From: Bacillota bacterium
Lineage (GTDB): Bacteria > Bacillota > Bacilli > Paenibacillales > NBRC-103111
Assembly: GCA_023386955.1 (NCBI GenBank)
Contig: JAEWIS010000053.1
Location: 62,001 to 126,000, forward strand
Length of the DNA stretch: 64,000 nt
Reading direction: 5' to 3'
Within the stretch, counting starts at the first letter, position 1; the number at the start of each line of letters is the position of its first letter. Under the pieces are notes generated by a model, which searched no databases, was not told the origin of the DNA, and worked only from the letters and a program-made list of their open reading frames with translations. Of this stretch, positions 41,888 to 50,577 are shown piece by piece. Both the position numbers and the translations under genes were made by a program.

Positions 41888-42063
41888 TGCAAAAGTGCAG
41901 TTATTTCACCGCCTATGGGCTAAAACGGCGGGTTATCCTGCAAAAGTGCAGTTATTCTAGCTATAAAAAGCGGTATTTCCCCGCCTGCGAGCCAAATAAC
42001 TGCACTTTTGCATTTACGGATACGTATGGATGAAACTGTGCAGGAAATAACTGCACTTTTGCA
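41888..42063. repeat. Four copies of TGCAAAAGTGCAGTTATT in two inverted pairs
   Basis: Forward copies at 41888-41905 and 41939-41956, reverse copies at 41995-42012 and 42046-42063. Each contains the palindrome TGCA-AAAG-TGCA, and the sets could fold into one long stem about a centre near 41975. CGCC-rich segments between copies also pair. No T-run or ORF is present. Confidence 0.85.
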
Positions 42064-42148
42064 TTTGCGCCTCTTATGCGGAGTGAAGCGGCAGCACTAG
42101 CCATCCTGTGGAGGAGCCGCGCGGCCTGCAGCAGATAGCGCAAACAAC

Positions 42149-42188
42149 AAAAAAGCCTGAATTCGGTGCTCCCGAATTCAGGCTTTTT
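42149..42188. terminator. Bidirectional terminator between mtnN and the PBP gene
   Basis: GCCTGAATTCGG (42155-42166) pairs perfectly with CCGAATTCAGGC (42172-42183), flanked by As on the left and Ts on the right, so it works on both strands. Confidence 0.9.
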
Positions 42189-42246
42189 ATAAGCGGTTGG
42201 GGGAGGCCCCGCCCGGAGGGATCAAGGGCCAGAGGGCAGCCAACTG

Positions 42247-45200
42247 TTACGGCTTGGTATAATGCACGGCGCCGGTCAGAGGCGACTCGCCCAGCTCGTT
42301 GACGGCGGATATCTTGTAATAGCCGTCATCGGTAGCGGCGAAGTATATGAACTCTGTGCCCTTGGAGGTGCCGATTATTTTGTAGGCGCCATTCTCGGTA
42401 TCGCTGTAATACACATTGTACTCACTCACAGCATCTGCCTTGGGATTAGCCGTCCAGGTCAGCTGGAGGGAAACACCCTTGCTTTTGGCCTTTAAGCCCT
42501 CCGGCTCTGCAGGTTCGTTCTTGGGAGCAGCCGGGGTCGGCGTAGGTTTGCCTGCCGTGCTGCTGCCCCCTGGCGTAGGTGCTTTGCCGGGAGAGCTGCT
42601 GCCTCCGGGGCTGCCTGAGGGCAGCAGACCGCCGGGGCCGTTCTGGTTGGCCTGGCTGTGATTCTGGCCGTCGGCGAATACCGGCTTGGAGGCTACGCTC
42701 TCCCGTCCCGCCACATCTACCGCGCTGACGTAGTAGCCGTAGGCTGCACCACCTGGAGCGGTATCCGTGAAGATCGGCTCAGCCGGGTTCACCATCAGCA
42801 CCTGGGGAGTGCCGGCCCGCACGAAGGTAAGCCCGTCTGTGGTCCGGTACAGCCGGTAACCCACAATATCCGGGGCGGTGACCGGCATAAAGGAGATGCG
42901 GTTCACATCCCCGTTGCGGGTGACCACAATGCTGCCTGGCTGCGGCGGAATAATGCCGTCGTCCGTCCGCGGGTCCGTCTCGGAAGGGGCGTCACTGTTG
43001 GCATCCAACGGCACAAACTGATCCAGGGGCTTTCGGCTTTTCTCTGGAAGCTTATCCATGGCTTCTTTAATCTCGCTAAGAATCTTGCTTATGGATTTCT
43101 CCCGGCGGATCACCACCTGCTCACTCAGGAAATCATCCGGCGTACCCGGCTGGGGAACATAGTTCACCCCATTGAAGGTAATGTACTTCATTTTGACCAT
43201 CACATCATCTTCCTGGGTAGGCACATACTTCTTGTTGAACAAATCGGTAACGGATTTGCCCGCGGCGGAGGTAAGCTCATTGGGGAGCTTGCCGGACACG
43301 CTGGATACGGTCATCTGCACAATATCCTCGGGTTTGGTGAAGGCTTTGGTAGGGAACAGCTCGGCGCGTTTCTCCACCGCCTCGTTCATCACCTGCGCCC
43401 ACACATTCAGGGCCCGTTTAGTGCCACTTCCCTTAATCAGCTTGTTGACGGGTTGGTCATACCCCGCCCATACCCCCAAGGTAATGTCGGGGGTAAAACC
43501 TACAAACCAGGCGTCAGCGTCATCCTGGGTAGAGCCTGTTTTGCCGGAGACCGCCATGTTCTTGTAATGCTTGAAGTTATTCTTGATTTCCGGAGCGGTG
43601 CCGTTGGTAATAACGGTGCGCAGCATATCGGTCATCAGGTAGGCGGTCTGCTCGGAGTACACCCGGGACGGCTTGCGGTCATGCTGGTACACAACCTTGC
43701 CGTTGCTGTCCACGATCCGGTCGATCAGATAGGCATCGTAGAACACCCCTTGGTTGGGGATGGTGGTATAAGCGTTGGTCATTTCCTCCACGTTCACACC
43801 CTTGTAGAGGCCGCCGATAACCCCGGTTTGGGCAACGGCATCCTCCTTGGTGATGGAGGTAATCCCCATCTTGGCGGCATAATCCCATGCTTCCTTAATG
43901 CCTACCTGGTACAGGAAGAGCTTCAAGGCAGGGATATTATAGGATTGGTTCAGCGCCTCCCGTGCAGTTACCAGACCTTGGAACTTGTTGTTCCAGTTCA
44001 TCGGGATATGGACACCCTTCTGTCCGTCCGGCAGAATTATCGGCGCATCATCGATGACGGTGGCCGGCTGGATGGCGCCCTTCTCCATGGCGGGGATGTA
44101 CGCCGCAATGGGCTTCATGGTGGAGCCGGGCTGACGGTAGGCCTGGGTGGCATGGTTCAGCTGCTCCGTATAGAAGTCGCGGCCCTCCATCATGCCGAGA
44201 ATCGCGCCGCTTTTGTTATCGATCATCACTGCGCCGATCTGCTCCAGCCCATCCTTTTCCTTCTCCACATTCTTCAGGTTCGGGGTGAAGTTCTTCGGAT
44301 TCTGCGCGATGGACTGCATGGAATCATAGATGGTCTTGTCGATGGTGGTATGAATATGATAGCCGCCACGCAAAAGCTGATTCAGCGCATCCTTCTGGGC
44401 CTCGTTAAAGGCGGTTTTTTTGCTGTCCGTATCCAGCTTCAGATCCGGGTATTGGGCCTTGACCATGGCTTCCGCGGCCTTGCGCTCCACCTCCATCATC
44501 AGGTAGGGGTAGGTGTTGTAGGCCTTTTGGGTGGTTTTGGCAAGTGAGCCCTTCAGATCAAAGGCAAGGGCCTCATCGTACTGCTGCTGCGTGATCTTGC
44601 TTTCCTCCAGCATCCGGCGCAGCACCAGCTGCTGGCGCTTCACCGCCCGGTTGAAGGCGGCAGAATCGAACTCGCCCTTGCCGGAGAAGGCGGAATAATC
44701 GCTGGGAAGCTGTGGCAGCCCGGCCAAATAGGCGCTTTGGGCAATGTTCAGCTCATTCAGATCATCCTTGTCGAACAGTCCCTTAGCAGCGGCCTTGATG
44801 CCGTACACGGTGTAACCGTTGGACCCGTTGCCGTAAGGGATTTTGTTCAGATAAGCCAGCAGGATCTCGTCCTTGGTCAGAATCCGCTCCATCCGCACAG
44901 CCAGGAAAATTTCCTTGAACTTCCGGGTCATCTCCCGGTCCAGGGTAAGGAATACCCGTCTGGCCACCTGCTGGGTAATGGTGCTCCCGCCGGTCTGGAC
45001 ATCCTCGTTCAGCAGCTTCTGCTTCACCGCCCGGATGAGTCCGTTCACATCCACCCCGATATGCTCATTGAAGGAGTTGTCCTCAATGGCCAGTGTGGCG
45101 TCGATAATTTGCGGCGGAATATCCGCCTTGGTGGCCATGCGCCGGTCCTCTTCGGTCCGCAGCTGGCCGATGGGGGTGTCGTCATTGAAATAGACAAAAC

Positions 45201-45438
45201 CGGTCAGCATGTTCTGCTCAATCTGCTCCCGCATAAACGCCTCGTTGCGGATTGGCTCGTCCTTCAATACGGAGGCCAGATAGCCGAAGGCGGCTCCGCC
45301 TGCGGCAAAACCAGCGATAATGATGCCGATAATCATCCATTTTACCGTCATAAACAGGATCAGCCCGGTTCGGCGGACCGTCCGTTTCCGGAAAAATGCG
45401 CCGATGCGCTTCCAGATGGATGTGTTGGTTTGGGTCAT
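42247..45438 (-). CDS. Class A penicillin-binding protein with C-terminal fibronectin III modules
   Basis: A 1063-aa bifunctional cell-wall synthase. One N-terminal membrane anchor (about 30-55) is followed by a GT51 glycosyltransferase (EDNSFNEHIGVD, GGSTITQQVARRVFLTLDREMTRKFKE), then the transpeptidase with the SxxK motif in PGSTMKP, SYN and KTG in SGKTGST. Beyond about residue 830 come two FnIII-like modules separated by a Pro/Gly/Ser linker (GSPGGSSSPGKAPTPGG). The FnIII tail is longer than in Bacillus PonA. The ATG follows AGGAGG. It shares a terminator with mtnN. Confidence 0.95.
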   Translation of the reverse strand: MTQTNTSIWKRIGAFFRKRTVRRTGLILFMTVKWMIIGIIIAGFAAGGAAFGYLASVLKDEPIRNEAFMREQIEQNMLTGFVYFNDDTPIGQLRTEEDRRMATKADIPPQIIDATLAIEDNSFNEHIGVDVNGLIRAVKQKLLNEDVQTGGSTITQQVARRVFLTLDREMTRKFKEIFLAVRMERILTKDEILLAYLNKIPYGNGSNGYTVYGIKAAAKGLFDKDDLNELNIAQSAYLAGLPQLPSDYSAFSGKGEFDSAAFNRAVKRQQLVLRRMLEESKITQQQYDEALAFDLKGSLAKTTQKAYNTYPYLMMEVERKAAEAMVKAQYPDLKLDTDSKKTAFNEAQKDALNQLLRGGYHIHTTIDKTIYDSMQSIAQNPKNFTPNLKNVEKEKDGLEQIGAVMIDNKSGAILGMMEGRDFYTEQLNHATQAYRQPGSTMKPIAAYIPAMEKGAIQPATVIDDAPIILPDGQKGVHIPMNWNNKFQGLVTAREALNQSYNIPALKLFLYQVGIKEAWDYAAKMGITSITKEDAVAQTGVIGGLYKGVNVEEMTNAYTTIPNQGVFYDAYLIDRIVDSNGKVVYQHDRKPSRVYSEQTAYLMTDMLRTVITNGTAPEIKNNFKHYKNMAVSGKTGSTQDDADAWFVGFTPDITLGVWAGYDQPVNKLIKGSGTKRALNVWAQVMNEAVEKRAELFPTKAFTKPEDIVQMTVSSVSGKLPNELTSAAGKSVTDLFNKKYVPTQEDDVMVKMKYITFNGVNYVPQPGTPDDFLSEQVVIRREKSISKILSEIKEAMDKLPEKSRKPLDQFVPLDANSDAPSETDPRTDDGIIPPQPGSIVVTRNGDVNRISFMPVTAPDIVGYRLYRTTDGLTFVRAGTPQVLMVNPAEPIFTDTAPGGAAYGYYVSAVDVAGRESVASKPVFADGQNHSQANQNGPGGLLPSGSPGGSSSPGKAPTPGGSSTAGKPTPTPAAPKNEPAEPEGLKAKSKGVSLQLTWTANPKADAVSEYNVYYSDTENGAYKIIGTSKGTEFIYFAATDDGYYKISAVNELGESPLTGAVHYTKP

Positions 45439-45538
45439 TCAATTTCCTCCTGTACGTCCGACCCTATAAAGGATAGCCTGACGGCGGTATGTATGAAATT
45501 CGGGTTTCTTCGGACTGTATCCATTATACCGGGCCTGA

Positions 45539-45568
45539 TTGACTTTTCCAAGCTGAGTATGGTATAAA
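45539..45568 (+). promoter_or_regulatory. Promoter of the T-box-tyrS transcript
   Basis: TTGACT (45539-45544), 18 bp, TATAAA (45563-45568) with an extended TGG. It is divergent from the PBP gene. Confidence 0.7.
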
Positions 45569-45574
45569 AGGTGA

Positions 45575-45893
45575 AATGCTGGCGCAGGAATGCGTCTCTA
45601 TATGGCAAAAAAGCGTTGAAGGACAGGGCATAATCCATGCCCCAGTAGGCAGCCGCAGATGTCTTGAAGAGAATCGGTGGGTGGTGCGAACCGGTACATG
45701 GCGGATGCTGAATTACACGGTCCTGAGCTTGGAGCAGCCTTATCCGATGGCCGAACAGGCTTGTCTGCGGCTTCTCTCACGGGTTCTCCGTTATCCGGTT
45801 CAAGTGAAAGCATCGGCTGCGATGCTTTAATCAGGGTGGTACCGCGGGTTAACCTTCTCGTCCCTTTGTTTGGGGATGGGAAGGTTTTTTTAT
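45575..45893 (+). ncRNA. Tyrosine T-box riboswitch
   Basis: The leader of tyrS has the T-box core TGGTACCGCGG (45837-45847). Stem I includes GAGAATCGGTGGGTGGTGCGAACCGG (45670-45694) and the specifier context TGAAT-TAC-ACGG, with UAC (Tyr) at 45714-45716. A terminator stem (AACCTTCTCGTCCC with GGGGATGGGAAGGTT, 45851-45885, then Ts) competes with the antiterminator. Uncharged tRNA-Tyr should permit readthrough into tyrS. Confidence 0.93.
45851..45893 (+). terminator. Regulated terminator of the tyrS T-box
   Basis: A long stem around TTTGTTT followed by seven Ts. Its 5' arm lies just downstream of the TGGTACCGCGG element, as expected for antiterminator competition. Confidence 0.85.
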
Positions 45894-45929
45894 TTTTTTC
45901 AAAAGAACCAATGAAAAGGGGGAGCAGCA

Positions 45930-47189
45930 ATGGTGGAGTGGAATAAGTTGACCAAAGAGCAGCAGCAGGAGGTGGAGCGCCAATATTCCATTCTCCGGAG
46001 CGGCGCCGCCCAAGTGGTACCGGAGGAGGCGTTGAAGCAGAAAATCGCCGACGCCATAGCGGAAGGCAGGCCCCTAAACGTGAAGCTGGGCATGGACCCT
46101 TCGGCGCCGGATATTCATGTGGGCCATACAGTGGTGCTCCACAAGCTCCGCCAGTTCCAGGAATGCGGACACCGGATACAGCTCATTATCGGAGATTTTA
46201 CCGGCCGGATCGGGGATCCCACAGGCAAATCAGAAACCCGCAAGCAGTTGACCGAGGAGGATGTGGGCCGCAATGCGGAAACCTACCGCAAGCAGATCTA
46301 CAAGATTCTCGACCCGGTGCTGACGGAGGTGCACTTCAACTCCAAGTGGCTTGCCCCTTTGACCTTCGCCGATGTGGTAGGGCTGGCGGCCCAAACCACA
46401 GTGGCCCGGATGCTGGAGCGGGACGACTTCCAGAAGCGCTACACCGGAGGCCAGGCTATCCATATCCATGAATTCTTTTATCCGCTGATGCAGGGGTATG
46501 ACTCCGTTGCCCTAAAGACGGATGTGGAGCTGGGGGGAACGGACCAGACCTTCAACCTGCTGATGGGCAGAACGCTGCAGAAGGAATACGGGCTGCCGTC
46601 CCAGGTGGCGATGACCATGCCGCTTCTGGAGGGATTGGACGGCGTTAACAAAATGAGCAAAAGCCTAGGCAACTACATCGGGATCGATGAGGCGCCTAAC
46701 GAGATCTACGGCAAGGCCATGTCCATTCCCGATGAGCTGATGCTGAAGTTTTACCAATTGGCCACGGACCGCACACCGGAGGAGCTGGAAGTCCTCGCTG
46801 CCGGTCTGCAGGAGGGGCGGATTCACCCCAGGGATGCCAAGATGGCTCTCGCCCATACGCTGGTACGCCTTTACCACGGGGAAAAGCAGGCTGAAGCGGC
46901 AGAGCGGCATTTTGTGACGGTTTTCCGGGAGAGGAGATTGCCTGCGGAGATTCCGGAGGCGGTGCTGAACCGCAGTGAGCTGGGCGAGAATGGAGCCATC
47001 CGGGTAACCAAGCTGCTGGTATCTCTGGGGCTTACACCCTCCAATGGGGAGGCCCGCCGAAGCATTCAGGGGGGAGCTGTCAGGTTGAATGAGGTGAGGG
47101 TGGAGGAGCCTCTGGCGGAAGTGGCGCCAGCAGACGGTGATGTGATCCAGGTTGGCAAACGCAGCTTTGCGCGGATCCGGTTGCTATAG
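45930..47189 (+). CDS. tyrS: Tyrosyl-tRNA synthetase
   Basis: A 419-aa class I synthetase. The HIGH-type motif is HVGH (63-66) and the KMSKS motif (241-245) is intact, which resembles the TyrZ group of Bacillus rather than the KFGKT-type TyrS. A C-terminal S4 RNA-binding domain (VTKLLVSLGLTPSNGEARRSIQGGAVRLN) is present. It is controlled by the upstream T-box. Confidence 0.96.
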   Translation: MVEWNKLTKEQQQEVERQYSILRSGAAQVVPEEALKQKIADAIAEGRPLNVKLGMDPSAPDIHVGHTVVLHKLRQFQECGHRIQLIIGDFTGRIGDPTGKSETRKQLTEEDVGRNAETYRKQIYKILDPVLTEVHFNSKWLAPLTFADVVGLAAQTTVARMLERDDFQKRYTGGQAIHIHEFFYPLMQGYDSVALKTDVELGGTDQTFNLLMGRTLQKEYGLPSQVAMTMPLLEGLDGVNKMSKSLGNYIGIDEAPNEIYGKAMSIPDELMLKFYQLATDRTPEELEVLAAGLQEGRIHPRDAKMALAHTLVRLYHGEKQAEAAERHFVTVFRERRLPAEIPEAVLNRSELGENGAIRVTKLLVSLGLTPSNGEARRSIQGGAVRLNEVRVEEPLAEVAPADGDVIQVGKRSFARIRLL

Positions 47190-47301
47190 CTTTAATCTAT
47201 ACCCGACCATAATTTTTAAGTGTTACGCTATAGAGACTCCTGTATGCCACAATAAGAGAAACCTTCCTGAAGGAACTTATGGTGCAAAAGGAGACATGAC
47301 T

Positions 47302-48444
47302 ATGACAGCCTTATTCGGACATACCACCTCAAGGGGAACCGCCCCTTACCGCTATGATGTAGTCGGCAGCTTCCTGCGTCCGGCAGCGCTGAAGGAAGCA
47401 CGGGAGCAGTTCGCCGCCGGAGCCATTACCCGGGAGGCATTGACGCAGGCAGAGGACAATGAAATCCGCAAGCTGGTGGAGAAGCAGAAGGAGCTGGGCC
47501 TGAAGGCCGTGACGGACGGGGAATTCCGCCGCAGCTACTGGCATCTGGATTTCTTCTGGGGCTTCGATGGTGTGGAGCATGTGATGATGGACCAGGGTTA
47601 CATGTTCCACGGCGTGGAAACCAGAGCGGATTCGGCTAGACTGTCCGGCAAAATCCGCTTTACCGGGCATCCGTTCCTGGAACATTACCGCTTCCTGAAG
47701 CAGGAGGCGGGGGAGGAAACAGCCGCACGGCAAACCATTCCCGCACCCGCCCAGTTTTTCGCCGAGCTGGTGCGCGGGGTGAATGAAAACAGCGTCAAGG
47801 CCATCTACCCCGATCGGGAGGAGCTGTACCGGGATATTGCCGACGCCTACCGCCAAGTGATCCTGGCCTTTTATGATCTGGGCTGCCGGAACATCCAGCT
47901 GGATGACTGCACGTGGGGGATGCTGTGCGACGAGGGATTTTGGTCCACCATGGCGGGGCAGGGTTATGATATCCAGCAGCTGCAGGAGCTGTATCTGCGC
48001 CTGAACAATGATGCGATTGCGGAGCTGCCGGAGGATCTGACGGTGACCACCCATATCTGCCGGGGCAATTACCACTCCACCTGGGCAGCCTCCGGCGGCT
48101 ACGACAATGTGGCGCCGGCCCTGTTCGGCGGTGAGAATGTGTCCGCCTACTATCTGGAGTATGATACGGAGCGCTCCGGGGACTTCCAGCCGCTCAAGCA
48201 GGTGCCGGACAACAAGCTGGTGGTGCTGGGGCTGGTTTCGTCCAAAACGGGCGAGCTGGAGGATAAGGAGCAGATTAAGGCGCGGATCAGAGAGGCGGCC
48301 CGTTATGTGCCGGCCGATCATCTGTGCTTGAGCCCCCAATGCGGCTTTGCCTCCACGGAGGAGGGGAATATCCTCACGGAGGAGGAGCAGTGGAACAAGC
48401 TCAAGCTGATTAAGGAAATCGCGAACGAGGTGTGGGGCGAATAG
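47302..48444 (+). CDS. MetE C-terminal-domain-like protein (YxjG/YxjH type)
   Basis: A 380-aa protein resembling the zinc-binding barrel of cobalamin-independent methionine synthase. Likely Zn ligands lie in TTHICRGNYHST and SPQCGFAS; FRRSYWHLDFFWG and QLDDCTWGML are typical of this subgroup. The methyl donor is unknown. The start is ATG 47302, 9 nt after AAAAGGA; the ATG at 47296 is too close. No SAM riboswitch was recognised upstream. Confidence 0.88.
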   Translation: MTALFGHTTSRGTAPYRYDVVGSFLRPAALKEAREQFAAGAITREALTQAEDNEIRKLVEKQKELGLKAVTDGEFRRSYWHLDFFWGFDGVEHVMMDQGYMFHGVETRADSARLSGKIRFTGHPFLEHYRFLKQEAGEETAARQTIPAPAQFFAELVRGVNENSVKAIYPDREELYRDIADAYRQVILAFYDLGCRNIQLDDCTWGMLCDEGFWSTMAGQGYDIQQLQELYLRLNNDAIAELPEDLTVTTHICRGNYHSTWAASGGYDNVAPALFGGENVSAYYLEYDTERSGDFQPLKQVPDNKLVVLGLVSSKTGELEDKEQIKARIREAARYVPADHLCLSPQCGFASTEEGNILTEEEQWNKLKLIKEIANEVWGE

Positions 48445-48448
48445 GATA

Positions 48449-48497
48449 AAGCCGCTGGACGGGGATGTATGGCATCCCTGCACCGGCGGTTTTTTTA
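48449..48497 (+). terminator. Terminator of the MetE-like gene
   Basis: AAGCCGCTGG...GGGATG pairs with CATCCC...CCGGCGG, then seven Ts (48490-48496). Confidence 0.8.
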
Positions 48498-48588
48498 TGC
48501 GCTCAAACCGGCTTAGGGCTTTCGTATGGCTTCAAGGGGGTAGAACCGGGTTAGGGTGCTTTATGGCTCCAGCAGTGGTTTCGGATTC

Positions 48589-48773
48589 TAACGGCGGCCA
48601 GAGCCGCTATTTGTCCCAAAATCGACCTTTCCGGATTCTAACGGAAGCCACAGCCGTTATTTCCCCCCAAACAGGCGCTTATTGAGGCTGCACAGGCCAA
48701 ATAGCGGCGCTCACTTCCGTTAGATTTCCAGTCTCCCGTTTTTCCGCCCGATAAGGGCTCTGGCTTCCGTTAG
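48589..48773. repeat. Second group of TAACGGAA/TTCCGTTA hairpins
   Basis: Four palindromes at 48589-48610, 48639-48660, 48700-48723 and 48751-48773, with arms of the type TAACGGAAG / CTTCCGTTA or ATAGCGGC / GCCGCTAT. They are related to, but more diverged than, the array at 9597-10027. The surrounding 460-bp gap has no convincing ORF. Confidence 0.7.
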
Positions 48774-48906
48774 TGACCTCCGTCTCCGGTAATGTGACCA
48801 AGATCCGGCCGTATCTTCGTTTGGAAGAAGGATTTTCCAACGGGAATGGCGAATGGATGATTATGGTTCTCATTATTACAAATTTACGAAGGATACGGAG
48901 AATGAA

Positions 48907-49518
48907 ATGAAGGATTCATACATTACGGTTTTTGATTTTGAAACGTCGGGGCTGGATGCGGAGAAGGACCGGGTGATAGAAATTGCGGCTATCCGCTGCA
49001 AAGGCGGCAAGGTGGTCAGCGAGTTTTCCACCTTGGTCCGGTTCGACGGGAGGCTCCCTCCCAAAATTACCGAGATTACCGGAATCCAGGATGCGGATCT
49101 GGTGGACGGTATGGATGAGGATACGGCTTTCCGGATCTTGAACCGGATGGTGAAGGACAGCATATTGGTGGCCCATAATGCGGCCTTCGATCTGGCTTTT
49201 CTGCATCACACCCTGATGCGGCTGGCCAAACGGAGCTTTGACAATGCATTCGTGGATACCCTGACCATCAGCAGGGATTTGCTGTTTTATCCCTACACGC
49301 TCCAGGAAACCTGCAATCAGTATGCCATTACGCTGGAGGGCGCACACCGGGCCATGAACGACGTGTACGCCTGCTGGGAGCTGTTCCAGCGTTTCTCCCA
49401 GGAGGTGGACATGGGCGGCTACCTGAATAAGCTGTCCTATCTGAAAAAGTACGGCCCGCCCAAATGGACACCGCCTCATGCGGTTCTTTATCCCACGGAA
49501 AACCGGTATCGGTCATAG
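48907..49518 (+). CDS. DnaQ-like 3'-5' exonuclease
   Basis: A 203-aa DEDDh exonuclease. Exo I is FDFETSGLD, Exo II HNAAFDLAFL and Exo III HRAMNDV. It resembles the epsilon/PolC exonuclease domain as a free-standing enzyme and may act in repair or RNA degradation. The ATG at 48907 is 6 nt after GGAG; the in-frame upstream ATG at 48853 has no ribosome site. It converges on rpsD. Confidence 0.88.
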   Translation: MKDSYITVFDFETSGLDAEKDRVIEIAAIRCKGGKVVSEFSTLVRFDGRLPPKITEITGIQDADLVDGMDEDTAFRILNRMVKDSILVAHNAAFDLAFLHHTLMRLAKRSFDNAFVDTLTISRDLLFYPYTLQETCNQYAITLEGAHRAMNDVYACWELFQRFSQEVDMGGYLNKLSYLKKYGPPKWTPPHAVLYPTENRYRS

Positions 49519-49548
49519 AGGGGCATGGGTTGGGTGAAAAGGCGGGAA

Positions 49549-49588
49549 AACAAACAGGCCCATGCATTTGCGCATGGGCCTGTTTGTT
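49549..49588. terminator. Bidirectional terminator between the exonuclease gene and rpsD
   Basis: AACAAACAGGCCCATGC (49549-49565) pairs perfectly with its complement (49572-49588) around ATTTGC. The AT-rich base of the stem suits both directions. Confidence 0.85.
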
Positions 49589-49602
49589 GTACATCGTAAG
49601 GA

Positions 49603-50205
49603 TTAACGGCTGTAGAACTCGACGATTTGCTTTTCGTCGATGTCTTGGGACAGCTCGGCGCGTTCCGGATAACGGACGAAACGGCCTTCCATAGCGGATT
49701 CATTGAATTCCACATAGCTCGGGATGAATGCGCGGCCGGCCATGGCTTCCTTGATAACAGTCAGGTTGCGGCTTTTTTCACGCAGACCGATTACGTCGCC
49801 TGTTTGAACCAGGTAGGAAGGGATGTTAACCTTCTTGCCGTTTACGGTAATATGACCGTGAGCGACCAATTGGCGGGCGCCTGCACGGCTGTTGGACAGG
49901 CCCATGCGGTAAACCAGGTTGTCCAGACGGCTTTCCAGCATGAACATGAAGTTTTCGCCGTGGATACCCTTGATCTTGGCGGACTTGTTAAACAGGTTGC
50001 GGAATTGCTTTTCGTTCAAACCGTACATTTGACGCAGCTTTTGCTTTTCTTGCAATTGAACGCCATAACCGCTCAATTTCTTCTTTTGGCCGGGGCCGTG
50101 CACTCCGGGAGGGAAAGGGCGCTTTGCCAATTCTTTACCTGTGCCGGACAGGGAAATTCCCAGACGGCGGCTCAACTTAAACTTAGGACCTGTGTAACGT
50201 GCCAT
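49603..50205 (-). CDS. rpsD: 30S ribosomal protein S4
   Basis: A 200-aa S4 protein: [42 protein letters not shown], and the S4 RNA-binding domain ([31 protein letters not shown]). It nucleates 30S assembly. As in Bacillus, rpsD stands alone with its own promoter and a long leader likely to bind S4. It has the CG-type form without the Cys zinc motif. Confidence 0.98.
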   Translation of the reverse strand: MARYTGPKFKLSRRLGISLSGTGKELAKRPFPPGVHGPGQKKKLSGYGVQLQEKQKLRQMYGLNEKQFRNLFNKSAKIKGIHGENFMFMLESRLDNLVYRMGLSNSRAGARQLVAHGHITVNGKKVNIPSYLVQTGDVIGLREKSRNLTVIKEAMAGRAFIPSYVEFNESAMEGRFVRYPERAELSQDIDEKQIVEFYSR

Positions 50206-50402
50206 GTATCAACGAACTCCTTTTAATTTTCAATTTGTTGGAGTGATCCATGGTGAACGTAAAGTGCCTGACTTTGTTTAAAGGCCTGTCCCCAAGGGGG
50301 CCTGCCTGACAGGAAAGTTCAGCCGCTGTCCCATCAGCAACAAAATCAGTAAGGGTGACACTTGTCATTCCACCTGCGGAAAAATTCCGCGTGAACTCAA
50401 CA
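50206..50402 (-). ncRNA. Candidate rpsD leader (S4 autoregulatory RNA)
   Basis: About 195 nt between the rpsD promoter and ATG, GC-rich and able to fold. On the minus strand GCGGAATTTTTCCGC forms a hairpin near the 5' end, GTGTCACCC and CTGATGGGACAGC lie mid-leader, and GGCCTGTCCCC can pair with GGGACAGGCC-type segments. Firmicute rpsD leaders bind S4; the fold here is inferred from position and complementarity. Confidence 0.55.
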
Positions 50403-50408
50403 AACTAT

Positions 50409-50436
50409 ATTATAAGAAATGGGGCTAAAAAGTCAA
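50409..50436 (-). promoter_or_regulatory. Promoter of rpsD
   Basis: On the minus strand TTGACT (plus 50431-50436), 16 bp, TATAAT (plus 50409-50414). Near consensus, as expected for a ribosomal protein gene. Confidence 0.82.
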
Positions 50437-50577
50437 GCGGCAGAATCATCATTTTTTATTAAATGCTTAGGTGCATCTTGGTTAAAAAAATAGTATCATA
50501 GAACTAACTGAAAAATTCAGAGAGGCACCCCAGTCCCATGGGAGTGCCTATCGGGTATTAAAGAAGAGGGATTCGTA

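Noticed and set aside
42658-44547. Long plus-strand ORF (629 codons) opposite the PBP gene
   Set aside because: It is the antisense of a clear class A PBP with all catalytic motifs, lacks a ribosome site and encodes His/Gly/Leu-rich sequence typical of a shadow frame.
45695-45697. TAC at 45695 as T-box specifier
   Set aside because: It lies in the distal part of stem I (GAACCGGTAC); the TGAAT-TAC-ACGG context at 45714-45716 fits the specifier loop better.
47190-47301. SAM (S-box) riboswitch before the MetE-like gene
   Set aside because: The gap is about 110 bp and lacks S-box core sequences.
50520-50577. c-di-GMP riboswitch before the diguanylate cyclase gene
   Set aside because: Only a simple hairpin is present, without GEMM core motifs.
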